NCBI GenBank assembly: GCA_012798535.1
Contig: JAAZMZ010000022.1
Coordinates: 1-51,845 of the forward strand
Length of the DNA: 51,845 nt
Direction: 5' to 3'
Source of the DNA: Leptolinea sp.
GTDB lineage: Bacteria > Chloroflexota > Anaerolineae > Anaerolineales > Anaerolineaceae
The position numbers and the translations under genes are program-made. The notes beneath the pieces are model-generated. The model had not been told where the DNA came from, did not search any database, and worked only from the letters and a program-made list of their open reading frames with translations. This document shows positions 44,350 through 51,845 of this stretch, one piece after another; the stretch's first letter is position 1; every line of letters starts with the position of its first letter.

Positions 44350-45138
44350 TTATTCTGCCGCATGAGTTCGGCCGTTCAATAACACCGAACTAAGCTCAGA
44401 AAATACCGGTGTCAACCTCTCAGGGAATACCTGGTCGACCCATTCGCTGCGAACCAGTGTCTTCGAATACGGAATACCGGCCAGTATCTTCGCATTCGCC
44501 AGCATGGGATTGTTCTTCAGACTTTCACTCCAGCTATCTATGGTGGCTTCTTCCCATTTGGCATTCCCGATTCCCACAGGAACGATCCCAGCCAGTTGTT
44601 TGCGCTGCCGCAATACAAGCTGGATTGTGTCTGCGGTCGGCTTGCGATTCTGCATGGATAACATCAACGGCACAAACACTTTATCCGTCGCAGCGGCAAT
44701 CGCCATGGACACCAGGAAAGGCGCCGTTCCCGTGTCAACCATCACGATCAGGTCATCAGAGAATGAAGCTTCTTCCAGCGCGTATTTCAGAATATCCGGT
44801 GATTCACCCATACTCAACAGGCTGGTCACCCGGTAATCTGCCGGCAGGACAAAGACATTCTCATTGTATTTGGATCGGATCAGAGCTTTCTGAACCATCT
44901 GACGGGTATCCCCGCCCTCCCGCATAGTCTCAAGAACGGTAAAGACCGTTGGGCCGGCTTTTCCATCGATTGTGGTGCGGGCTTCAGAACCCAGGTAAAG
45001 AGTTGTACTTCCCCCTTGCGGGTCAATATCGATAATGATGATGCGTTTCTTGTAAAACTGGGTTAGAAAGTTAGCCATCAATCCGGTGATTGTAGTTTTT
45101 CCGGTTCCGCCCTTCATGGACGTAAAAGTCGTGATCAT
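44350..45138 (-). CDS. Orphan ParA/MinD-type P-loop ATPase
   Basis: This 262-residue ATPase of the SIMIBI class has the deviant Walker A KGGTGKTT (9-16) that defines ParA/MinD/Soj proteins, Walker A' IIIIDIDPQGGST, and a later switch strand LIVMVDTGTAP. The Lys in KGGTGKT indicates dimerisation across ATP. ParA-like proteins position DNA, protein complexes or cell-surface machines. No ParB partner or parS-like site is adjacent, so this is an orphan of uncertain cargo. The region between Walker A' and the last strand is longer than in small plasmid ParAs. It is divergent from the WD40 gene, and its leader contains a perfect 12-bp hairpin. The gene ends in a strong terminator, so it is transcribed alone. 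Confidence 0.88.
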   Translation of the reverse strand: MITTFTSMKGGTGKTTITGLMANFLTQFYKKRIIIIDIDPQGGSTTLYLGSEARTTIDGKAGPTVFTVLETMREGGDTRQMVQKALIRSKYNENVFVLPADYRVTSLLSMGESPDILKYALEEASFSDDLIVMVDTGTAPFLVSMAIAAATDKVFVPLMLSMQNRKPTADTIQLVLRQRKQLAGIVPVGIGNAKWEEATIDSWSESLKNNPMLANAKILAGIPYSKTLVRSEWVDQVFPERLTPVFSELSSVLLNGRTHAAE

Positions 45139-45165
45139 AAGACTCCAACTTCAAGATAAGTTATC

Positions 45166-45200
45166 CCCGGAAAAATTCATGGGAATTTAATTTTTCCGGG
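45166..45200 (-). promoter_or_regulatory. Strong hairpin in the ParA-gene leader
   Basis: CCCGGAAAAATT (45166-45177) pairs perfectly with AATTTTTCCGGG (45189-45200) around an 11-base loop. It lies 28-62 bases upstream of the ParA-like start codon, so in its mRNA it would form a 5'-leader hairpin. As DNA it could be a protein-binding inverted repeat. No T run follows on the minus strand, so it is not a typical attenuator. Confidence 0.5.
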
Positions 45201-45241
45201 AAGATGATATGTCAGTATTTGTGTGGAAAACTTCTTCTGAT

Positions 45242-45249
45242 ATTATAAT
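45242..45249. promoter_or_regulatory. Overlapping -10 boxes on both strands
   Basis: ATTATAAT contains TATAAT on the plus strand (45244-45249) and TATAAT on the minus strand (45247-45242). It is placed so that it could serve the WD40 gene (ATG/TTG about 60 bases downstream) and the ParA-like gene (leader about 97 bases). No good -35 is seen for either direction. Confidence 0.35.
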
Positions 45250-45309
45250 CTCATTACTCGAAATTCATGCTCCACCTTTCCTTACAATAATTAAAAAAGG
45301 ATTGATGCG

Positions 45310-47568
45310 TTGCAACGAAATCCCAACTTTCCCAACATCAGCCTCATCATTGCACTATTGATCAAAATCTTCATGTCAGTGTCTCTGCTGGTTGTGGCCG
45401 TCGGTATGATTATGTATGCCACAAACACGGCTACAACCGTGCTTAAGACACCACGAACTCCTCGTCCAACCATGACGCGGCAGATCAAGACTCCCATGAC
45501 ATTGTTCTTTTTCAAAACTCCTGCGTCGACAAAAAAACCTCTCCCGACACCCACACCTAAAACCAATCCCATCGTTCGGGTAACAGCCCCGACCATAGCT
45601 CCGGCGACTCCAACCAGTGCTCCGATTGTTCCAACCACTGCCCCGGCGGCTCCTGCACAGAACATTCCAACGCCCTCTCTTCCACCCACCGTTCAAATCC
45701 AACCGACAGCTGCTCCCGCCCAATCCAATCCGGTTCCCGCGAACAATCTGAGTATTCCATCCGTTCAACCCGGTTTCCAGGTTCCCGAACAGACATTCCG
45801 ATTGGATAATCTTGCTTATTTGCGCCTCATCGGCCAGCTTGGGAAGGGCAAAATCAATCAGGTTCTCTGGTCTCCATCGGGAGGAAATCAAACCGGCCTA
45901 TTTGCGGCTACCAGTGGTGGTTTCTTTTACCTCGATCCAACAACTGGCGCAGACACAGGCTCTGTACTGTTGAACACCGGAATCACAGGCGCCGCTATCA
46001 GTCAAGATGGTACATTACTGGCTACCAGCGGTCTGGATAAATCCATAATCCTCTGGAAATATGGTACCAAGGAAGCTATCCTGTCGATTGATTCACAGGG
46101 AAAAACTTACAACAGCCTGAAATTCAGCCCGGACGGTACGGCTCTGTTTGGCGGTGGAGCGGACGGCGCAATCGCCATCTGGAAGGTGGCAGACGGCTCT
46201 CTGCTTAAACAATTGGATGGAAACGGCAGTCCAATTCGCTCGCTGGCGGTTAGCCTGGATGGGCAACTGGTTGTAGCCGGTTCCGAAGATAAGACTTTGT
46301 CCATGTGGAACGTGGAATCAGGTGTCCGTTTCATATCCATTACCGCTCATTACAAACCGGTAAACATAGTTGCGATCAGCCCTGATTCTCGAATCATAGC
46401 TTCGGGTAGTGATGACAACACCTTCATCCTCTGGGATACATCTAATGGAAAGCAGCTACGCTTAACCCCGGCTACCTCGGGTGTTCGCAGTCTGACCTTC
46501 AACGGTGATGGGTCCGGTATCGTTACCGGTGAACAAAATGGAACGGTCAATCTGTGGGAAGTTGCCACTGGAAAATTGAATAAAACGATCAGCAAAGTCC
46601 CCGGAGAAGTGAACTCTCTGGCTTTTAACGCGGATTATTCCATTTTGGCGATCGGCGCCAACACACTGCATCTCTGGCGCGCATCAGATGATGCCCTTGC
46701 TGCTCCATTCAGGGGATTTTCAAATTCGGTTACGAGTGTAGCTTTCAATAAAGATGCAACCCTGCTGGCGGCCGGAAACCAGGATGGCCGTATATCATTG
46801 TGGGATCCAAAAACCGGGAATCAGATCGCATTACTTGAGGGTCATACGGGAGATGTGGCCGCATTGACTTTCAGCAATAATGGTCGATTCCTCGCTTCTG
46901 GCGGTGCCGATAACAACATCATCGTCTGGGATGTAACCAGCGGACAGAAAGTATATGTAATTCGCGGCCACAGCGGTGGAATACGTTCTCTCGCGTTTAA
47001 CAATGATGGAAACCGGCTTGCCTCCACAGGTGGCTGGGTGGATATTACATTGAAAATGTGGGATATGGCCTCCGGTACCGGATTGTATAACATCACCGGA
47101 TTCACAAAAGGCGACATTGAACTTGCCCTGCGTCAGGGAACGAATATGCTGGCTTCTGCCGGAGGTGATGGGATTATCCGCGTGTGGAATTTCGATACCC
47201 GTGAATTAGTTACCACCCTTGAAAAACACCGCCGTGCAATCCGTGCCATATCCTTCAGTCTTGATGGGAATCTACTGGCTTCCACTAGTGAAGATGGAGA
47301 GACATTCGTCTGGGAGACAAATGGTTGGACTCTGTCAAAAAACCTGCAGACAAAAGGCTCCAATTCCCTTTTGTTCTCCACTGACAACCTTGTGCTGGCT
47401 GTAGCCGGACAGGATGTTGAATTTTGGGATATGGGTAGTGGAAATCTGCTAACCGGTTTTGCAGGAACACCGGGCACTTTGAGTAAACTGGCCGAAACGG
47501 CTGATGGTAAAGTTCTGGTTGTTGGCTCAACCGATGGAACCATCCGGTTATACGGGATTCTCCAATAG
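45310..47568 (+). CDS. Membrane-anchored WD40-repeat protein
   Basis: This 752-residue protein has one N-terminal helix (about 11-37), a Thr/Pro/Ala-rich linker to about residue 150, and about 13-14 WD40 repeats filling the rest. Repeat ends include SIILWKYGT, AIAIWKVADG, TLSMWNVESG, TFILWDTSNG, TVNLWEVATG, RISLWDPKTG, NIIVWDVTSG and IIRVWNFDTR. The count fits two seven-bladed propellers, a common scaffold for protein-protein contacts. Topology places them outside the cytoplasm, unlike classical WD40 proteins. The start is TTG 45310, because the N-terminal helix pattern matches the M23 gene two genes downstream and AGGA lies about 10 bases before; an ATG at 45374 would cut the helix. It begins a five-gene cluster of exported proteins. 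Confidence 0.88.
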   Translation: MQRNPNFPNISLIIALLIKIFMSVSLLVVAVGMIMYATNTATTVLKTPRTPRPTMTRQIKTPMTLFFFKTPASTKKPLPTPTPKTNPIVRVTAPTIAPATPTSAPIVPTTAPAAPAQNIPTPSLPPTVQIQPTAAPAQSNPVPANNLSIPSVQPGFQVPEQTFRLDNLAYLRLIGQLGKGKINQVLWSPSGGNQTGLFAATSGGFFYLDPTTGADTGSVLLNTGITGAAISQDGTLLATSGLDKSIILWKYGTKEAILSIDSQGKTYNSLKFSPDGTALFGGGADGAIAIWKVADGSLLKQLDGNGSPIRSLAVSLDGQLVVAGSEDKTLSMWNVESGVRFISITAHYKPVNIVAISPDSRIIASGSDDNTFILWDTSNGKQLRLTPATSGVRSLTFNGDGSGIVTGEQNGTVNLWEVATGKLNKTISKVPGEVNSLAFNADYSILAIGANTLHLWRASDDALAAPFRGFSNSVTSVAFNKDATLLAAGNQDGRISLWDPKTGNQIALLEGHTGDVAALTFSNNGRFLASGGADNNIIVWDVTSGQKVYVIRGHSGGIRSLAFNNDGNRLASTGGWVDITLKMWDMASGTGLYNITGFTKGDIELALRQGTNMLASAGGDGIIRVWNFDTRELVTTLEKHRRAIRAISFSLDGNLLASTSEDGETFVWETNGWTLSKNLQTKGSNSLLFSTDNLVLAVAGQDVEFWDMGSGNLLTGFAGTPGTLSKLAETADGKVLVVGSTDGTIRLYGILQ

Positions 47569-47643
47569 CCGGAAAGAATTAAGATAAAATTAGAAACAAG
47601 CAAGGAAAATTTTTTTGATATTGAATTGAAGGAGGAGTTGATC

Positions 47644-48360
47644 ATGAACAATAACGACAAATCAGTCTGGGATGGTGTCATTCTGGTGGCGTCGTATCAT
47701 TTTCTCATGGCGGTTATTTGCATACTTGGAGCGGCCGCCACAGTTGTATTTGCCATCATTCCCAACCTGACAACCGCCTCTACAAATCCACAATCGGTAT
47801 TTGGCCCGGTTATTGGTGCCTTTTTTGGACTGATTTTGTGCATCTGGTATGCGTCGATTGGATCAGGACTTATCCGGTTAAAAAATAGCTCTAGAATGGG
47901 GGCAGTTTTTCTTGCGCTGTTTGGGGTCATCGGCGGTCTTTTTGTGGTCCTCGGAGCCGGTATTCCTGTGATCAACAGTCTTCTTCCCGATGTCGGCGCG
48001 GTTACCGGTGTGGCAGTTGCCAGCATCTGCGGGTACTCGGTTATGACATTTTTGGATATTATTGTCCTGATCTTCCTGTATTCTGGCAGAGTCCGGGCGG
48101 TATTTTATGGTGAACCCTGGACTCCTGAGAGTAATGCCGTTCCCGGATTTGGTACACTGGTACGCGCGGCCATTTTTGGTGTTCCCATTACCAGCTCAAC
48201 AACTTCACCGGTCATGCCGGCTCCGGCTGTTCCCGCACCTATCGCACCGGTGGCAACTCAGCCAACTTCTACCCATCGTGAGTCTCCTCCCATACCACCT
48301 GTTGAAGATCTGGATACCCCGGGCGACCTATTTACTGAACCTGCTCCCAGAAAGCATTAG
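47644..48360 (+). CDS. Four-helix membrane protein of unknown function
   Basis: This 238-residue protein has four predicted helices at about 10-42, 55-82, 88-120 and 128-160. A cytoplasmic or external tail rich in Pro, Ala and Thr (about 185-238) follows and ends in a Lys-His. Glycine-rich helices (GVIGGLFVVLGAGIPVI) suggest tight packing. I recognise no family. The start is ATG 47644 because an excellent GAAGGAGGAG lies 7 bases upstream; the frame also opens at TTG 47626. A stem-loop terminator follows. It separates the WD40 gene from the M23 gene, which has a similar style of low-complexity linker. Its role beside exported propellers may be to anchor or organise them, but nothing in the sequence proves this. 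Confidence 0.7.
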   Translation: MNNNDKSVWDGVILVASYHFLMAVICILGAAATVVFAIIPNLTTASTNPQSVFGPVIGAFFGLILCIWYASIGSGLIRLKNSSRMGAVFLALFGVIGGLFVVLGAGIPVINSLLPDVGAVTGVAVASICGYSVMTFLDIIVLIFLYSGRVRAVFYGEPWTPESNAVPGFGTLVRAAIFGVPITSSTTSPVMPAPAVPAPIAPVATQPTSTHRESPPIPPVEDLDTPGDLFTEPAPRKH

Positions 48361-48377
48361 ATCTCCATCTGACCTGA

Positions 48378-48416
48378 AGAGAGAGGCTGACCTTGATCTG
48401 TCAGCCTCTCTTTAAA
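48378..48416 (+). terminator. Stem-loop terminator after the four-helix protein gene
   Basis: GAGAGGCTGA (48381-48390) and TCAGCCTCTC (48401-48410) form a perfect 10-bp stem with a 10-base loop, extended by A-T and wobble pairs. The following T run is short (TTT then A-rich), so termination may be partial. Confidence 0.65.
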
Positions 48417-48444
48417 AATATTCTTAATTCAATTACCATATTTC

Positions 48445-49476
48445 ATGAAACGGGATACCCCTGACTTTTTTTCTCCTTTATTACTTGGAATAATTTCGAT
48501 CTTCATCAAAGTTTTCATTCTGGTGATGGTGGTTATCGGCATTATTTCGGGTGTCACTTCTCCGAATCCTTCTCCAGTGACGACCCAGATTACTCAGATA
48601 TTGCCTGAAGTACCTGTATCCACAGCAACGATCTCTCCACAAGATGCGGCCATCGCCAACAGTGAATGGTCGGGCGCTCTGACAGCAAAGCCTTCATTTC
48701 AGCCAGTTATCCCGGTGATCATTCCAACTTTACCCCCTCCACCTACCTCACAACCGACGGCTATAGTGGCGCCGAATAACAATAACCCCGCTCCCACAGC
48801 AATACCCACCACAGCTATCGGTTCTCCCCTGGAAGGTTTCACCATCAGTGATCTGCAAAGTCTAATCACACAGGAGTTCAAAGCTCCACCCCCTGGTGAG
48901 GATTCGGGCCATCACGGCGTTGATTTTGCTTTTTGGACTCTGGGAGATAAACATATCCTGGGAACACCAATACAGGCAGTTTTTCCTGGCAAAGTATCCA
49001 TGTCCGATACGCAGGAAAAACCACCCTATGGCTACTCCATTATGATCGAGACGCCGTTGAACACCATATCGGGCAATTTGATCCAGGCGATAAAAATACC
49101 GACACAACCAATTGTTACAACCAACAGTAACAAACTCAACTGCCCGGACCTATCAAAAGACGTTTGGAATTCATCATCCAAATCTTTGTATACCCTTTAT
49201 GGGCATCTGGTTAATGCCTCTTCCTTAAAGCAGGGTGATACTGTTCAAATGGGGCAGGTGATTGGACAGGTTGGTAACTCCGGCTATTCAAGCGCCCCAC
49301 ACTTGCATCTTGAAATGCGTATTGGTCCTTCAGGGGCGGCTTTCCAGAACATGGGTCATTATGACCCAATAACAACCGAAGAAGACAGGCATAACTATTG
49401 CAACTGGCGGGTAAGTGGTGTATTCCAGATGTTTGATCCCATGGATCTGTATAAAGTCAGTATGGTGACGAAATAA
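48445..49476 (+). CDS. Membrane-anchored M23 (LytM) peptidase
   Basis: This 343-residue protein has an N-terminal helix (about 10-36), a Pro/Thr/Asn-rich linker to about residue 135, and an M23-type domain at about 150-320. The zinc-site motifs are HHGVDFA (His/Asp, about 156-162), LYGHLV (about 251-256) and HLHLEMR (about 287-293), the complete H-xxx-D plus H-x-H set of active LytM enzymes. M23 enzymes cut peptidoglycan cross-links, for example in cell division or wall remodelling. The domain has an insert of about 45 residues before YGHL. The ATG at 48445 has no clear Shine-Dalgarno. It follows a stem-loop and precedes a TolB-like protein, with a second M23-like lipoprotein gene beginning at 51388. 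Confidence 0.87.
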   Translation: MKRDTPDFFSPLLLGIISIFIKVFILVMVVIGIISGVTSPNPSPVTTQITQILPEVPVSTATISPQDAAIANSEWSGALTAKPSFQPVIPVIIPTLPPPPTSQPTAIVAPNNNNPAPTAIPTTAIGSPLEGFTISDLQSLITQEFKAPPPGEDSGHHGVDFAFWTLGDKHILGTPIQAVFPGKVSMSDTQEKPPYGYSIMIETPLNTISGNLIQAIKIPTQPIVTTNSNKLNCPDLSKDVWNSSSKSLYTLYGHLVNASSLKQGDTVQMGQVIGQVGNSGYSSAPHLHLEMRIGPSGAAFQNMGHYDPITTEEDRHNYCNWRVSGVFQMFDPMDLYKVSMVTK

Positions 49477-49516
49477 TCCGTCTGGAACATCAAAATCCAT
49501 CTCTGATCGCCGGCAC

Positions 49517-51388
49517 ATGAAATCAAAACCTGTTCCCAAATTGGTTCTGTATTTATTGGTGATTTTCATCGTGGCGAATGTAGGTATCACGATGTATTTT
49601 CTGTGGCCTGTGATCGAGACAGAATTCATCCAGACGCCAACCGTTGTCATCCCTCCCACGGGGACACCGCTTCCCACCGAGACACCTACCGAGATTATCC
49701 CAACAGAGATTCCAACTGAAACCCCTTCGCCCACTCCTGTTCCTCCCACTTCTACACCAACAGAAGCCAGTGCCAGTATCAAAGGGCTGGAAGAACAGGG
49801 GGCGATGGTTCTCTCTCTGGCAGATGGTCCGTATTTTCATCTTTTCGCCTATCACCCGCAATATCTACCATTGTTACGATTAACTAATGAAGAAGCGGAT
49901 GATATCGATCCTTCGATTAGCCCGGATGGCAACCGGATTGCCTTCAGTTCCCACAGAGGCGGGTACTGGGATTTGTATTATTTAGATTTGACCACATCCG
50001 AGATAATCCAGTTAACCAGGACATCCACTTACGAAGGCTCCCCAACCTGGTCTCCAGATGGTCAATGGCTGGCATACGAATCGTACGCCAGAGGGAATCT
50101 CGATATTTTTCTTTTGGAAGTTCAACACCCCGAAAAAGAACCTTTATCTCTCACCGATGACCCGGCACCCGATCACTCTCCCCGATGGATGATGGGTGGG
50201 GATGGCCGGCAGATCGTTTTCGTATCCGGTCGTTCCGGGGAAGATGAGATCTGGATTGCCCGTTTAGATAATTTTAAAGAGCGGTTTATCAACATCAGTA
50301 ATGATCCATCCAACAAAGACACCCATCCAGACTGGTCACCGGATGGACGTTACCTGGCCTGGGCTAAGAAAGTCGGTGGAGATGACAATCTGGTCATCTG
50401 GGATACTTCCAATCCGAACACCGCACCGAAAGTTGTGGGAACCGGAGATTGGCCTGTATGGAATCCAACCGGTTCGGCCCTGGCTTCGCGAGTCAGACAG
50501 CCCAATCTTACTGCCCTGGCGTCTTATGAAACCGGTACAGGGCAGATTGTCATTCCTCTGATCCGTTTACCCGGCCCGTTGCAGGGATTTGACTGGCGGA
50601 ATGCCGGCCTTCCAAATGCGCTCTCATCAATGTTGTCGCAAGCACCTTCACCGACCGCCGAACCTTTATGGTCGCCCAATCTTCACCGCAATCCTCTGCC
50701 CTCAGGTACCGAAGGACTTGCTATTCTGGATGGAGTCACGGCGCCCAATCCGGCTCTCCTGGATTCGGTTGACGACGCATTTATTGGATTGCGCACGAAG
50801 ATCGGTGAGATCGTGGGATGGGATTTGTTGAACAGTCTGACAGCGGCTTTTACAGCAATAGATTCCCCCTCGGCGCCAGATTCAGGTACAACCTGGTTAA
50901 GCACCGGCAGAGCAATCGCCATCAATGAATTGCCGCTCAATTCCGGTTGGATGGTTCTGGTTAAAGAGGATATCGGAATTCAAACCTACTGGCGGATCTA
51001 TCTGAAAACACGGGCGCAAGATGGCACACAGGGACGTCCCATGACTGACAAGATATGGGATATCACCTCACGTAATTCAGGCGATCCGGTTGTCTATGAA
51101 AAAGGTGGAAAAGAGACTCCCAGTCCAGAAGGATACTGGATTGATTTCACCGAATGGGCCGGGCGTTTCGGCTGGGATCGTTTTCCGGCGCTGGCAAACT
51201 GGATCACATATTACCCGGGCGCCCGGTTTAATCTTTTTGCCGTCACCGAAGGGCTCGATCTGAACACCGCACTGGGCCAGATGTACCCTGGAGAGGTCTT
51301 CCCCCGTCCTGTCGTCCGTTTTACGATGACTCCCTTCCCCACTCCCAAACCGGAAGTGCCCACATCCACTCCTGTTACCAGCAAATAA
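49517..51388 (+). CDS. Membrane-anchored TolB-like beta-propeller protein
   Basis: This 623-residue protein has an N-terminal helix (about 8-29), a Pro/Thr/Glu-rich linker (about 38-80) and a TolB/WD40-like propeller (PF07676-type repeats). Repeats carry the pattern ISPDGNRIAFSSHRGG, WSPDGQWLAYESYARG, WMMGGDGRQIVFVSGRSG and WSPDGRYLAWAKKVGG. After about residue 385 a different alpha/beta region follows (IGEIVGWDLLNSL, then WRIYLKTRAQDG and WIDFTEWAGRFGWDRF). A Pro/Thr tail ends the protein. TolB-like propellers bind partner proteins or glycans. No enzymatic residues are evident. The C-terminal domain may be the functional part, but I do not recognise it. The stop overlaps the next gene's ATG by one base. 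Confidence 0.82.
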   Translation: MKSKPVPKLVLYLLVIFIVANVGITMYFLWPVIETEFIQTPTVVIPPTGTPLPTETPTEIIPTEIPTETPSPTPVPPTSTPTEASASIKGLEEQGAMVLSLADGPYFHLFAYHPQYLPLLRLTNEEADDIDPSISPDGNRIAFSSHRGGYWDLYYLDLTTSEIIQLTRTSTYEGSPTWSPDGQWLAYESYARGNLDIFLLEVQHPEKEPLSLTDDPAPDHSPRWMMGGDGRQIVFVSGRSGEDEIWIARLDNFKERFINISNDPSNKDTHPDWSPDGRYLAWAKKVGGDDNLVIWDTSNPNTAPKVVGTGDWPVWNPTGSALASRVRQPNLTALASYETGTGQIVIPLIRLPGPLQGFDWRNAGLPNALSSMLSQAPSPTAEPLWSPNLHRNPLPSGTEGLAILDGVTAPNPALLDSVDDAFIGLRTKIGEIVGWDLLNSLTAAFTAIDSPSAPDSGTTWLSTGRAIAINELPLNSGWMVLVKEDIGIQTYWRIYLKTRAQDGTQGRPMTDKIWDITSRNSGDPVVYEKGGKETPSPEGYWIDFTEWAGRFGWDRFPALANWITYYPGARFNLFAVTEGLDLNTALGQMYPGEVFPRPVVRFTMTPFPTPKPEVPTSTPVTSK

Positions 51389-51845
51389 TGAGTGCGGATT
51401 TTGCAATGAATTCTTTCGAAAAAAATGTTTGTACCCTTCGATGTCTTGCTTTAATGATTCCCATCATAGTATCGGGCTGTTCTACTTATCTAACGATACC
51501 CGAAGTTTACGAATCAGCACCCCTTCTGGAAGCGACAACGCAAATCCCGGTTCCCACCGGTACCATAGAATTAGCCTGGCCGACAAGCACACTGACTCCC
51601 ACGATAGAGATGACGAGTACATCGACAGCGATTCCCACAGCCACTCAGACGGTGCCGCCATCTGCCACTCCAACAATGAATATGGCGACAGTTGCTCCGA
51701 CAATAGACCCGCAAAAACTTGCGCCTTTAGAGATTGCCTTTCCGACGGCCGAACCCGCCGATCCCTTGAACTGGCGGCCTCCTCTTTATCCTGTTCCCTG
51801 GGCTTTGAGCTCCCATGATCACTTTTATTTCACCCGGCCGATCTC
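51388..51845 (+). CDS. M23-like lipoprotein, truncated at the window edge
   Basis: The frame is open from ATG 51388 to the end of the window (152 codons) without a stop, so the gene continues outside. It starts on the last base of the TolB-like gene. The N-terminus has a hydrophobic stretch and lipobox V-S-G-C (about residue 31), then a Thr/Pro-rich linker to about residue 115, and then a segment reading WRPPLYPVPWALSSHDHFYF, which resembles the lead-in to LytM domains in related lipoproteins. The catalytic part is not visible, so the M23 assignment is tentative. ATG 51406 is an alternative start. Confidence 0.55.
   Translation, partial: MSADFAMNSFEKNVCTLRCLALMIPIIVSGCSTYLTIPEVYESAPLLEATTQIPVPTGTIELAWPTSTLTPTIEMTSTSTAIPTATQTVPPSATPTMNMATVAPTIDPQKLAPLEIAFPTAEPADPLNWRPPLYPVPWALSSHDHFYFTRPI

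Noticed and set aside
51429..51818. A 129-codon frame near the right edge with His/Ser/Asp-rich protein
   Set aside because: The frame starting at 51388 has a lipobox, a Thr/Pro linker and overlaps the previous stop as its neighbours do; the other frame only reflects the repetitive linker codons.
48445..51845. Thr/Pro-rich linkers as tandem DNA repeats or CRISPR-like arrays
   Set aside because: The short repeats are codon-level low complexity in linkers without constant repeat length or spacers.

Overview
The window looks like a chromosomal segment of an Anaerolineae-type member of Chloroflexota. This is inferred from gene content, not from a marker gene. Many exported proteins have one lipobox or one N-terminal membrane helix followed by a Pro/Thr-rich linker. 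There are MacA-like adaptors with MacB-like ABC transporters but no TolC or other outer-membrane protein. There are also several DUF3048/DUF4349 lipoproteins and membrane-anchored beta-propellers. No rRNA, tRNA, CRISPR array, transposase or phage gene was recognised. Both ends cut genes: a DUF3048 protein on the left and an LytM/M23-like lipoprotein on the right.

Layout. 1-3762 (+): two DUF3048 paralogues, a small metallophosphoesterase and a DUF4349 lipoprotein, closed by a terminator. 3872-8562 (+): a GT-C-like membrane protein and a DinG helicase with an N-terminal exonuclease. 8565-13260 (-): a three-GAF histidine kinase, a double-receiver LuxR-type regulator and lysA. 13417-21960: a nitrogen block with glnA (GS-I), amt and an SLC13/ArsB-type carrier on the minus strand, and a divergent glnE. 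22013-23917 (-): fhs. 24268-31333 (+): three paralogous adaptors, a MacB-type ATPase and permease, and a lipoprotein. 31652-39131 (+): a second ABC operon with two ATPases (one with a CNB-like tail), a double-FtsX permease, two adaptor lipoproteins and a small lipoprotein, mostly joined by ATGA overlaps. 39179-43177 (-): lipoprotein, 36-residue microprotein, MBOAT acyltransferase, SGNH protein. 43366-45138 (-): a pentapeptide-repeat protein and a ParA-like ATPase. 45310-51845 (+): WD40 propeller, four-helix membrane protein, M23 peptidase, TolB-like propeller, and a truncated lipoprotein.

Two things stand out. First, glnA, amt and the SLC13-like carrier share a 21-bp element. It reads AATATNCTCC, then RTNY, then GGGTAAT, and in all three cases its near end lies 23 positions upstream of the start of the -10 hexamer. 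This looks like the site of an unidentified activator for a nitrogen regulon. Its neighbour glnE is also unusual: it has two ACT-like domains between its nucleotidyltransferase halves, and its GS partner keeps the target tyrosine (Tyr398).

Second, a 36-residue membrane microprotein ending in Trp-Ile-Tyr-Gln-Gly-Phe lies directly upstream of an MBOAT and an SGNH protein. This matches the FxYxxF acyl-shuttle layout known from DltX in teichoic-acid D-alanylation, and it predicts an envelope-polymer acylation system in an organism not known for teichoic acids.
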